From Henriciella algicola (lineage in GTDB: Bacteria; Pseudomonadota; Alphaproteobacteria; Caulobacterales; Hyphomonadaceae), in NCBI RefSeq assembly GCF_003576245.1, contig NZ_QWGA01000007.1, positions 124,001 through 188,000 of the forward strand: a stretch of DNA of 64,000 nucleotides. Reading direction: 5' to 3'. Below the pieces are notes generated by a model. That model saw only the letters and a program-made list of their open reading frames with translations, was not told the origin of the DNA and did not search any database. The position numbers and the translations under genes are program-made. Below, in pieces: positions 8,744 to 16,379 of the stretch (positions are counted from its first letter, which is position 1; each line of letters starts with the position of its first letter).

Positions 8744-9477
8744 GCGACTGGCCTGCGGCCTGACACGCTTGTCGCGCACCCAAAGAAATGCTTGCGGAAG
8801 GTCACATCGAGGCCTTCCGCTCGCAATTGTGCTGCGAGATTTGAGGCGTCACCGAAATTGGTTGAGTAGGTGCCGATCATGGCAAAGTCGCGCGCACCTT
8901 TCAGGAACACTTTCTCGACCATCGGCAAGACCTGTTTGAGATAGAAGATATAGAGCGGCCTTAGCCACCATCCTTTGGGGTCCGAAGCCTCAATGAAACA
9001 GAATGATCCGCCAGCCTTCAGCGTTGATGCTGTCAATTCAGCGAGCTTCTGATGCTGATCGCTGTTGAAGGTCTTGAGGCCGAAGGTGGAGACGATGAGG
9101 TCGGCGCTTGCAGCAGGCAGATTGCTCGCCAATACATCGTCTTCGATAAAGCCGATCTTGTCCGAACGCATTTCATGTAGCCGTTTCAAGGCGCGCTTGT
9201 GCATCCCGCTCGAGATATCGACCGCCACGACTTTTTTGAGATCAGGGTAGCGTTTCAATACATGCGGCCATATTTCGCCGGTTCCCGCCATGAGATCGTA
9301 GCATGTTTCCGGCGTGTCGTGGGTCTGCGGCAGCGCGTCCACGCATTCCCTGCGCCAGCGTTCGGTAAACCCCATCGAACACACATAGCTGAAAAGGATG
9401 TACTTGGTGGAGCATCGGTCGAAAAGGTCTTTGACGAAGGCTGGATCGTAGATGCCTTTCCCTGGATTGGTCATCAT
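8740..9477 (-). CDS. Class I SAM-dependent methyltransferase, UbiE-like fold
   Basis: A roughly 245-residue methyltransferase. Motif I reads CYDLMAGTGEIWP, followed by the acidic strand end VVAVDISSGM and motif IV ADLIVSTFGLKTF. The start is taken at the ATGATGA that overlaps the thioesterase stop codon, giving either of two tandem methionines, so translation is probably coupled to the thioesterase. A longer frame to 9525 exists but lies wholly inside that gene. The substrate is unknown; it looks like quinone or lipid methyltransferases, but it is not assigned to ubiquinone synthesis. Confidence 0.82.
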   Translation of the reverse strand: MMTNPGKGIYDPAFVKDLFDRCSTKYILFSYVCSMGFTERWRRECVDALPQTHDTPETCYDLMAGTGEIWPHVLKRYPDLKKVVAVDISSGMHKRALKRLHEMRSDKIGFIEDDVLASNLPAASADLIVSTFGLKTFNSDQHQKLAELTASTLKAGGSFCFIEASDPKGWWLRPLYIFYLKQVLPMVEKVFLKGARDFAMIGTYSTNFGDASNLAAQLRAEGLDVTFRKHFFGCATSVSGRRPVA

Positions 9478-9908
9478 GTGCTTTTCAAAGGTCGGCGCAT
9501 GATCGTGCCTGAGAAGTTCAGGCATGCCTTGCCGTCGCCCGTAATGAGGCCCCTTACAAAGGTCAGGTTCCGGCCGGACCGCAGCACTTCGCCGCGCGCT
9601 TCGATATAGGCGCCTTCGGCGGGCCCCGAAAGGAACTCCGAGGTAAAGGCGACGGTGACCCCGTATTCGCCTTCGAGCTGTTCGTGCGCAATGGCGAAGA
9701 GGGAGAAGTCGGCGAAGGCCATCAGGCAGCCGCCATGGACGACCCCGCCCTTGTTCATATGCTTGCGTTCCGCCCTGAAGGCTGCGACCGGGCCCTGTTC
9801 GTCGACGCGGAAATAGAAGGGACCTGCCGTTTCGAACTCAAACGGCTCATCCGGCCAGGTTGACCAGCCTTTGAACTCTCCGCTCTCGCAAACTTCTCCT
9901 GTCACCAT
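9474..9908 (-). CDS. PaaI-family hotdog thioesterase
   Basis: A 144-residue single hotdog domain. The central helix region NKGGVVHGGCLMAFADFS contains the HGG motif that forms the oxyanion hole, and the acidic residue in ADFS is in the place of the catalytic Asp/Glu. Such enzymes hydrolyse aryl- or acyl-CoA thioesters. The gene is divergent from an acyl-CoA dehydrogenase and is translationally coupled to the methyltransferase at 8740-9477. This fits recycling of CoA in fatty or aromatic acid catabolism, but the substrate is not fixed by sequence. Confidence 0.87.
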   Translation of the reverse strand: MVTGEVCESGEFKGWSTWPDEPFEFETAGPFYFRVDEQGPVAAFRAERKHMNKGGVVHGGCLMAFADFSLFAIAHEQLEGEYGVTVAFTSEFLSGPAEGAYIEARGEVLRSGRNLTFVRGLITGDGKACLNFSGTIMRRPLKST

Positions 9909-10043
9909 CGATTCCTCCGCAATTTATCTGTTCGCCCCCTCCTAGACGCGCTTGTTGCCTGCTGCCAAGCGACGCGGGGCTTGCCCTTCGACAGAACTCC
10001 CCCCAAAGCCTATGTTGACCCGAAATCGGATGGGAGAAGAAAC

Positions 10044-11204
10044 ATGGCTTTTGATGCCGAAATTCGTCAGGCGCTTATTGAGCAGGTGCGCCGTTTCGTA
10101 ACCGAAAAATGCATTCCTCTGGAAAATCAGGTCGGCGAAACTGATGAAGTACCACAGGAAATCGTCGATGAGATGAAGCAGCTCGGGCTGTTTGGTCTGG
10201 CCGTACCAGAAGAGTTCGGCGGTCTTGGTCTCGATATGGAAACCGAATGCCTTGTCGCGCTGGAGCTTGGCCGTACCTCGCCAGCGTTCCGCTCTGTCGC
10301 CGGCACCAATATCGGTATCGGCTCGCAGGCGCTGGTCCTGTTCGGTACGCCCGCACAGAAAGATAAATGGCTGCCAGGGATTGCTGCAGGCGATCTGATT
10401 TCCAGCTTCGCCCTGACAGAGCCGGGCGCAGGTTCGGACGCAGGCAGCCTGACGACGAAAGCCATTCGCGATGGTGATCACTATGTGCTGAACGGCACGA
10501 AGCGGTACATCACCAATGCCAACAAGGCCGACCTCTTCACCGTCATGGCGCGCACGGCGCCCGACGTGAAAGGCCCCAAGGGCGTGTCGGCTTTCGTGGT
10601 GGAGCGTAACACGCCAGGCGTCAGTGTCGGTCAGCCAGAGAAGAAGATGGGTCAGCAAGGCGCTCATGTATGCGACGTGATCTTTGAAGACGCCCGCGTC
10701 CCTGTCGAAAACCTGATTGGCAAAGAGGGCGAAGGCTTCAAGGTCGCGATGAGCGTGCTCGACAAGGGTCGGCTGCACATCTCCGCCGTGGCCACCGGCA
10801 TGTCCGAACGCCTCATCAAGGAAATGGTGACCTATGCCAGTGAGCGCGTTCAGGGCGGTAAGCCGATCATTGATCATCAGCTTATCCAGGCACTGCTCGC
10901 TGACAGTCAGGCCGAAACATATGCCGCTCGCTGCATGATCATGGACGCAGCGCGACGCCGTGATGCCGGTGAGAATGTCACCATACTCGCCTCATCGGCA
11001 AAGCTGTTTGCGACCGAGGCAAATGGCAAAGTCGCCGATCGCGCCGTTCAGGTCTTTGGCGGGGCTGGCTATATCACCGACTACGGCATCGAGCGGTTTT
11101 ACCGTGACGCCCGTATCTTCCGCCTGTACGAAGGTACGAGCCAGATCCAGCAGATCATCATTGCGAGAGAGCTGAAGCGGGCGGCGCAAGCCGACCAGCT
11201 TTAA
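10044..11204 (+). CDS. Acyl-CoA dehydrogenase
   Basis: A 386-residue FAD enzyme that introduces the alpha-beta double bond in acyl-CoA. All family landmarks are present: FALTEPGAGSDAGSLTTKA near 125, NGTKRYITNAN, IGKEGEGFKVAM, QVFGGAGYITDYGIERFYRD and the catalytic motif RLYEGTSQIQQ near the C-terminus. The ATG at 10044 is preceded by GGGAGAAGAAAC. It starts the forward block that includes the esterase and DUF3253 genes, and it is a more canonical enzyme than the one at 7571-8743. Chain-length preference cannot be read from the sequence. Confidence 0.95.
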   Translation: MAFDAEIRQALIEQVRRFVTEKCIPLENQVGETDEVPQEIVDEMKQLGLFGLAVPEEFGGLGLDMETECLVALELGRTSPAFRSVAGTNIGIGSQALVLFGTPAQKDKWLPGIAAGDLISSFALTEPGAGSDAGSLTTKAIRDGDHYVLNGTKRYITNANKADLFTVMARTAPDVKGPKGVSAFVVERNTPGVSVGQPEKKMGQQGAHVCDVIFEDARVPVENLIGKEGEGFKVAMSVLDKGRLHISAVATGMSERLIKEMVTYASERVQGGKPIIDHQLIQALLADSQAETYAARCMIMDAARRRDAGENVTILASSAKLFATEANGKVADRAVQVFGGAGYITDYGIERFYRDARIFRLYEGTSQIQQIIIARELKRAAQADQL

Positions 11205-11237
11205 TCGCCGCAATCACGCCAGAAGGAAGCGGACCAC

Positions 11238-12476
11238 ATGTCAGAAAATGAAGATGGTATTCAGGCATCCGATGTCGGCCTGAGTGAAGAGCGGCTCAAC
11301 CGGATTCCGGAATTCTTTGCCGACAACTATCTCGACACCGGTAAACTGCCTTGCGTGGCAACGCTCGTGTCGCGCAATGGTCAGATCGTACACGAAGCTT
11401 ATCGCGGCCGCGATGAGCTTGATGGCGGCAATCCAATCGGTCCTGATACCATCTTCCGCATCTATTCGATGACCAAGCCTATCACATCGGTTGCGGCGAT
11501 GATGCTGTTCGAGGAGAGCAAGATCCGTCTTGATCATCCAGTTCACAACTACATTCCGGAATTTGCTGATACAGAAATGTGGGTGAAGGGGACGGTCGAT
11601 GATTATGAGACCCGCAAGCCCCTGCGTCCGATGGAAATACGTGACCTCTTCACGCACACATCAGGGCTGACCTACGGCTTCCTGATGCAGCATGAAGTCG
11701 ATGCCCTCTATCGGCGTGAGAAGATTGCACGCCCTGACGAGAGCCTCGAAGAAATGTGCAAGCGGCTGGCAAAGCTGCCGCTTCTCTTCTCGCCCGGCAC
11801 GCGCTGGAATTATAGCCATTCCACCGATGTGCTCGGCCGCGTTGTCGAAGTCGCATCAGGAATGAAGCTGGATGAGTTCTTCCGTGAGCGGATTTTCGAA
11901 CCTCTAGGCATGGTCGACACAGACTTCTTCGTACCGAAGGAGAAGATCCATCGTCTCATGGCCTGCTATTCCCGCGACCCGCAGACCGGCAAGATCAGCG
12001 AAAGTGACGGCAAGGGAGAGGCTTCGCGCGCCTATCGCCATCAGCCGCCGCTTCTCAATGCGGGCGGCGGACTTGTTTCCACGCTACGGGACTATCACAA
12101 ATTCTGCCTGATGCTGCTTCATGGCGGCGCGCTTCACGGCACGCGGCTGCTCAGCCCGAAAACGGTGGAGTTCATGCGCATGAACCATTTGCCGGACAAT
12201 CGCACGATCAAGCAGATGGGGGACAAGACCTTCTCCGAGGCGCGCATGGAAGGAAACGGCTTTGGTCTCGGTGGCAGCACGATCGTGAATGTCGCCGATT
12301 CCATGCAGCCCGGATCGATCGGCACGTTTAGCTGGGGCGGTCTCGCCAACACCTTCTTCTGGATCGATTATGAAGAAGAGATGATCGCGATCCAGGCGAC
12401 GCAGATGATCCCGTCAGGTTGCTATCCGCTTCGCCCGCAATTCCAGCAACTCGCCTATGCAGCCATCGAGTGGTGA
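11238..12476 (+). CDS. Serine beta-lactamase-fold hydrolase, EstB-like esterase
   Basis: A 412-residue penicillin-recognising enzyme homologue, probably a carboxylesterase. The nucleophile motif SMTK (IYSMTKPITSVAAM) is at about 75-78, and YSHSTDVLG near 195 supplies the catalytic tyrosine. No signal peptide is seen, so it is probably cytoplasmic and unlikely to confer beta-lactam resistance. It starts 33 bases after the acyl-CoA dehydrogenase and overlaps the next gene by four bases, so the three probably form one operon. The substrate is unknown. Confidence 0.88.
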   Translation: MSENEDGIQASDVGLSEERLNRIPEFFADNYLDTGKLPCVATLVSRNGQIVHEAYRGRDELDGGNPIGPDTIFRIYSMTKPITSVAAMMLFEESKIRLDHPVHNYIPEFADTEMWVKGTVDDYETRKPLRPMEIRDLFTHTSGLTYGFLMQHEVDALYRREKIARPDESLEEMCKRLAKLPLLFSPGTRWNYSHSTDVLGRVVEVASGMKLDEFFRERIFEPLGMVDTDFFVPKEKIHRLMACYSRDPQTGKISESDGKGEASRAYRHQPPLLNAGGGLVSTLRDYHKFCLMLLHGGALHGTRLLSPKTVEFMRMNHLPDNRTIKQMGDKTFSEARMEGNGFGLGGSTIVNVADSMQPGSIGTFSWGGLANTFFWIDYEEEMIAIQATQMIPSGCYPLRPQFQQLAYAAIEW

Positions 12477-12748
12477 GCGAGGAAGACCGTAAGCGGCGCC
12501 AGAAAGCGTCACTCGATGAGCTAATCATCGAACTCGTGTCTGAGCGCGGCGCAGACAAGACGGTCTGCCCGTCTGAAGTGGCGCGCGCCAAGCGCGATGA
12601 GAACTGGCAGCAGCTCATGGGCGAGATCCGCGTGCGCGCGGTGAAACTCGCCGATGCGGGTCAGATTGCGATCTACAGAAATGGTAAGCCGGTAGACCCC
12701 CATGACTTCAAAGGGGTCTACCGGCTCGGTCTCCCGGGTACGCAGTAG
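12473..12748 (+). CDS. DUF3253 family protein
   Basis: A 91-residue, charged, soluble protein of the DUF3253 family. It reads like a small winged-helix unit: ELIIELVSERGADKTVCPSE, then WQQLMGEIRVRAVKLADAGQ and a short hairpin IAIYRNGKPVDP. The GTG at 12473 overlaps the esterase stop (GTGA), the natural coupled start; an earlier in-frame methionine lies inside the esterase. Its 3' end contains a perfect 14-bp inverted repeat. No experimental function is known to me. A DNA- or RNA-binding role is only suggested by the fold impression. Confidence 0.8.
   Translation: MSEEDRKRRQKASLDELIIELVSERGADKTVCPSEVARAKRDENWQQLMGEIRVRAVKLADAGQIAIYRNGKPVDPHDFKGVYRLGLPGTQ
12687..12726. repeat. Perfect 14-bp inverted repeat inside DUF3253 coding sequence
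   Basis: The arm AGCCGGTAGACCCC at 12687-12700 and its exact complement at 12713-12726 flank a 12-base loop. The hairpin ends 22 bases before the end of the gene, where two genes converge. It could slow or end transcription from both sides without a U-tract. It encodes KPVDPHDFKGVYRL, so protein and RNA constraints overlap. Confidence 0.7.
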
Positions 12749-12755
12749 TGCGCGC

Positions 12756-13544
12756 TTAGGCTTTCTTGAAGTCTGCCGGGCGCTTCTCGAGGAAGGCTTT
12801 CACGCCCTCTGCAAAGTCTGGTGAGCGGCCAGCCGTGCGCTGTGCAAAGCGTTCAGCCTGAAGCTGGGCGTCGAAGTCGTTATCTTCCGCCTGCCAGACG
12901 AGGTCGCGGATCAGCGCCAACGCCGTGGTCGGACCATCTGAAAGTTGCTTGGCGTATTTCTTGGCTTCGTCGAGCAGGCTGTCATCAGATACAACGCGGT
13001 TGACGAGGCCCCATTCGAGCGCCTGAGCGGCTGGGATCTTCTCGCCGAACAGGGTCATCTCCATGGCGCGGGCACGGCCAATCGCGCGGGTGAGGAGATA
13101 GGTCGAGCCGCCATCCGGGACGAGGCCGATGCGGCGGAAGGCCTGAAGGAAATAAGCGCTCTCGGCGGCGACGATGAAATCGCCTGCCAGAGCGATGGAG
13201 CAACCAACGCCTGCAGCTGCGCCATTCACAGCCGTGATCACCGGGTGAGGGTGGGTGCGGATCGCCTTGATGAATGGATTGTAGAGCCGGTCCAACTCAC
13301 GGCCCGCATCTGGCTTACGCTCAGATTTCCCGCCGCCCATATTGCCGGACAAGTTCGCTCCAGAGCAGAAGCCCCGACCATTCGCGGTGATGATCGTGCA
13401 GCGCGCTGCGTCACCGGCTTTTTCGAGCGCCAGGCTCATCTCGTCGACAGTGTCGACACCGGCGGCATTCATGGTTTTCGGGTCGTTGAACGCGATGATC
13501 GCGACATCGTCCTGGACCTCGTAAGTGATCTTCTCAAAGCTCAT
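12756..13544 (-). CDS. Enoyl-CoA hydratase/isomerase family protein, PaaG-like
   Basis: A 262-residue crotonase. ATG at 13544 follows AGGAGGAAGAGCTGCG; the in-frame extension to 13652 is non-conserved leader. The oxyanion segment CSGANLSGNM and VNGAAAGVGCSIALAGD are present, and FLQAFRRIGLVPDGGSTYLL follows. In classical hydratases two glutamates sit in the last two segments; here both are absent and an Asp (VPDGG) is present, as in the PaaG-type isomerases. The gene is divergent from the aldehyde dehydrogenase at 13686 and may serve aromatic or unsaturated acyl-CoA degradation. Confidence 0.9.
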   Translation of the reverse strand: MSFEKITYEVQDDVAIIAFNDPKTMNAAGVDTVDEMSLALEKAGDAARCTIITANGRGFCSGANLSGNMGGGKSERKPDAGRELDRLYNPFIKAIRTHPHPVITAVNGAAAGVGCSIALAGDFIVAAESAYFLQAFRRIGLVPDGGSTYLLTRAIGRARAMEMTLFGEKIPAAQALEWGLVNRVVSDDSLLDEAKKYAKQLSDGPTTALALIRDLVWQAEDNDFDAQLQAERFAQRTAGRSPDFAEGVKAFLEKRPADFKKA

Positions 13545-13685
13545 CGCAGCTCTTCCTCCTGTAAGATTTGAAGGCGACTGTAGCGTGCTGCGATGACAGC
13601 AAAAACCGTGACGCCGGGGCAATCTTTGGATTGGGCGCCAGTTCCGGTACACTACACTCTAATCATATGGGTCTAGGAGGAAATC

Positions 13686-15119
13686 ATGGCACTTGAAGGC
13701 GGACCAGGCGAACTCGGTACGATCCTCGCAAAACAGAAGGCCGCGCACCTGCGCGATGGTATCCCGTCGGTGGAAAAGCGGATCGACTGGCTCGACCGTT
13801 CGATCGACCTCCTCACGACCCATGGTGACAAGCTGAACGAGGCCATGCGCGAAGACTTTGGTCACCGCTCCGTCGATCAGTCCAACTTCACGGACATCGC
13901 TGGCTCCATTGGTGCGCTCAAGCATGCCAAGAAGCATGTGAAGACCTGGATGAAGCCGGAGAAGCGTTCGACCGACTTTCCGCTTGGGCTGTTCGGTGCA
14001 AAGGCGCGCATCCAGTATCAGCCGAAAGGCGTCATTGGCGTCATCAGCCCGTGGAACTTTCCGGTGAACCTCACCTTCACGCCGCTTGCTGGCGTGTTTG
14101 CGGCCGGCAACCGCACCATGATCAAGCCGTCGGAATTTACAGAGCGCACCTCTGAGCTGATGAAACAGCTCTTTGCCGAATACTATTCAGAAGAAGAGGT
14201 CGCAGTCGTGACGGGTGGGCCGGACGTCGGCGCGGCTTTCTCGAAGCTTGCCTTCGACCATCTTCTCTTCACTGGCGCGACCTCAATCGCCTACCACGTC
14301 ATGCGCGCGGCAGCTGATAACCTTGTTCCTCTGACACTGGAGCTAGGCGGCAAGTCGCCCGTCATCCTCGGCGAATCGGCAGACCTCGAAAAGGCTGCCA
14401 AGCGCATCATGGCGGGCAAGACGCTCAATGCCGGCCAGATCTGCCTTGCCCCAGATTATGCCTTCGTGCCGAAAGCGAAAACTCAGGACTTTATCAAGGC
14501 CGCCAGCGCCTCAGTTGAGAGCATGTTCCCCACCGGTATCAAAGACAATGAAGACTACACCTCCGTCATCAATCAGCGCCATTTTGAGCGCCTGAACGGT
14601 TATATCGACGACGCCCGCTCAAAAGGCGCCGAGGTCATCAATCTGAACCCGAAACAGGAAGACCTGACCCAGCAGCCGCATCACAAGATTGCGCCGACCA
14701 TCATCGTTGATCCAACCGATGACATGAAGGTTATGCAGGATGAGATCTTTGGGCCGATCCTGCCGATTAAGACTTACGGCTCTACCCAGGAAGCGGTGGA
14801 CTATATCAACGCCCATCCACGCCCGCTTGGCCTCTACTATTTTGGCCAGGACGCCGATGAGCGCGAACACGTCCTGAACAACACCACTTCAGGCGGTGTC
14901 ACCGTGAACGACGTCATTTTCCACGTCGCACAGGAAGACCTGCCATTCGGCGGCGTCGGTCCATCTGGGATGGGCAGCTATCACGGCGTCGATGGCTTCC
15001 GCGAATTCAGCCACCGCAAGTCGGTCTATACACAGGTTGGACCGGATCTGATGGCAATCGCGCGTCCCCCTTATGGAGAGAAGTACCGCAAACTGGTTGC
15101 TGGACGCCTCAAGAAATAG
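13686..15119 (+). CDS. Coniferyl aldehyde dehydrogenase-like NAD(P)-dependent dehydrogenase
   Basis: A 477-residue class 3-like aldehyde dehydrogenase that oxidises aldehydes to acids. The fold is read from VIGVISPWNFPVNLTFTPL, the nucleotide segment FTGATSIAYHVMRAA, the general-base segment LELGGKSPVIL and the catalytic cysteine in NAGQICLAPDY. Near the C-terminus PFGGVGPSGMGSYHGVDGF is typical of this subgroup. The start has a strong SD (TAGGAGGAAATC). A clear intrinsic terminator follows. Similar enzymes act on coniferyl aldehyde or medium-chain aldehydes; the exact substrate is open. Confidence 0.9.
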   Translation: MALEGGPGELGTILAKQKAAHLRDGIPSVEKRIDWLDRSIDLLTTHGDKLNEAMREDFGHRSVDQSNFTDIAGSIGALKHAKKHVKTWMKPEKRSTDFPLGLFGAKARIQYQPKGVIGVISPWNFPVNLTFTPLAGVFAAGNRTMIKPSEFTERTSELMKQLFAEYYSEEEVAVVTGGPDVGAAFSKLAFDHLLFTGATSIAYHVMRAAADNLVPLTLELGGKSPVILGESADLEKAAKRIMAGKTLNAGQICLAPDYAFVPKAKTQDFIKAASASVESMFPTGIKDNEDYTSVINQRHFERLNGYIDDARSKGAEVINLNPKQEDLTQQPHHKIAPTIIVDPTDDMKVMQDEIFGPILPIKTYGSTQEAVDYINAHPRPLGLYYFGQDADEREHVLNNTTSGGVTVNDVIFHVAQEDLPFGGVGPSGMGSYHGVDGFREFSHRKSVYTQVGPDLMAIARPPYGEKYRKLVAGRLKK

Positions 15120-15152
15120 GCCCACGCGCCAGCGCGCCCCTTGAGCAGAGAT

Positions 15153-15182
15153 GGGCCGGAACGCGCGTTTCGGCCCTTTTTT
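15153..15182 (+). terminator. Intrinsic terminator after the aldehyde dehydrogenase
   Basis: GGGCCGGAAC and GTTTCGGCCC pair as a 10-bp stem with one G-T pair around a four-base loop, followed directly by six T residues. It ends the gene at 13686-15119 and separates it from the histidine kinase. Confidence 0.9.
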
Positions 15183-15220
15183 GCGCGCCTAGGTAGTTTC
15201 ACTATTTTCATTTTTGCGGG

Positions 15221-16369
15221 ATGCTGTTCTATCTCGCCGCTCAGCCACAAGGAATTCGGCGCTTGGAGAATAACCGGGAGAAAATCCAGCTGGCCGTGCT
15301 CGACCAGCTAGGCGAGGGCATCATCCTCGCTGACAAGGATGGCAAGATTGTCACCGTGAACCGCGCCGCCGAAGTGATTCATGGTCGCAGCGAGCTGGAT
15401 GTCGAGCCGGACGACTATAGTGAAAGCTACCAGCTACTGACGCTGGATGAAGACCCATATCCGCCTGAAAAACTGCCCCTCACGCTCGCGGTCAAGGAAG
15501 CCCGCACGGTCGTCGACGTGCCGTGGAAAATCCGCCGGCCCGATGGCTCCATCGTGATTGCAGTCGGCACCGCGCGGCCGGTGTTTGGCAAGGATGGCAA
15601 ACAGGTCGCGTCTGTCTTGACGATGCGGGACGAGACTGCGCGCTACCATGCAGAGCACAAGCTCAAGGACGCGCTCGAAGTGAAGGAGACGCTGCTTTAC
15701 GAGGTCAATCACCGCGTCAGAAACAGCCTCCAGGTCGTCTCATCGCTGGTGACTATGCATATGCGCACGGTCGAGGATGCAGATGCCCGTGAAGCGCTCG
15801 ACGCCGCGCGCCGCCGTATCGACGTGATCACCGCGACCCATCGAAGTCTTTATGAGCTTGGCACACATGACTGGGTGGACTGCTCCTATCTCCTGCCGGA
15901 CCTTTGCAAGCAGATCGTCGAAACCTTTTCGGCAAAGCAGAATATCGTGCTGAAAACCCGCAAGACGGGCGTCGTCATTCTCGCGGTCAGCCAGGCGGTC
16001 TCGCTCTGCCTCGCTGTGACAGAGCTGATGATCAATGCCTGCAAATACGCCTTCAAGGGGCGGGCCGCCGGTCGGATCAATCTTGTCATGGAATGCTGCG
16101 ATGATGAGCGCGTGCTCGTTAGCGTAGAGGATGACGGGATTGGTATCGAAGATGCGGACACCGACAGCCGCAAGGGTATCGGCTCCATGATTGTGAGCAG
16201 CCTGACCCAAAGCCTCGATGCGACTGTTGAGCGGGAGACGGGCCCCCTCGGCACGAAATTTACGATAAGCTTTGTGCGCACCGAAGAAGGAAAGCGTTCT
16301 GCGCTGGGTCTTCCAACCTCACCACAGAACGACCCCCTCGATCACTGGCAAAAGAACCGCCTGGCCTGA
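15221..16369 (+). CDS. PAS-domain sensor histidine kinase, HisKA_2 family
   Basis: A 382-residue soluble kinase. A PAS domain spans about 22-140 (AVLDQLGEGIILADKDGKIV to MRDETARYHAE). The phosphoacceptor box EVNHRVRNSLQVVSSLV places the histidine at 164, and the ATPase has an N-box ELMINACKYAF, DDGIGIEDAD and KGIGSMIVSSL. Kinases of this type are common in alphaproteobacteria, often light, redox or general-stress sensors. No response regulator is adjacent and there is no transmembrane segment. ATG at 15221 has a weak SD; a slightly later start is possible. Confidence 0.88.
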   Translation: MLFYLAAQPQGIRRLENNREKIQLAVLDQLGEGIILADKDGKIVTVNRAAEVIHGRSELDVEPDDYSESYQLLTLDEDPYPPEKLPLTLAVKEARTVVDVPWKIRRPDGSIVIAVGTARPVFGKDGKQVASVLTMRDETARYHAEHKLKDALEVKETLLYEVNHRVRNSLQVVSSLVTMHMRTVEDADAREALDAARRRIDVITATHRSLYELGTHDWVDCSYLLPDLCKQIVETFSAKQNIVLKTRKTGVVILAVSQAVSLCLAVTELMINACKYAFKGRAAGRINLVMECCDDERVLVSVEDDGIGIEDADTDSRKGIGSMIVSSLTQSLDATVERETGPLGTKFTISFVRTEEGKRSALGLPTSPQNDPLDHWQKNRLA

Positions 16370-16379
16370 CGCCGCTTCG

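Noticed and set aside
11238-12476. Beta-lactamase conferring antibiotic resistance
   Set aside because: The serine motif SMTK is present, but there is no signal peptide and the subgroup is that of EstB-like esterases.
15434-15712. Minus-strand frames over the histidine kinase
   Set aside because: They are shadows produced by high GC content at third positions; the kinase on the plus strand is clear.
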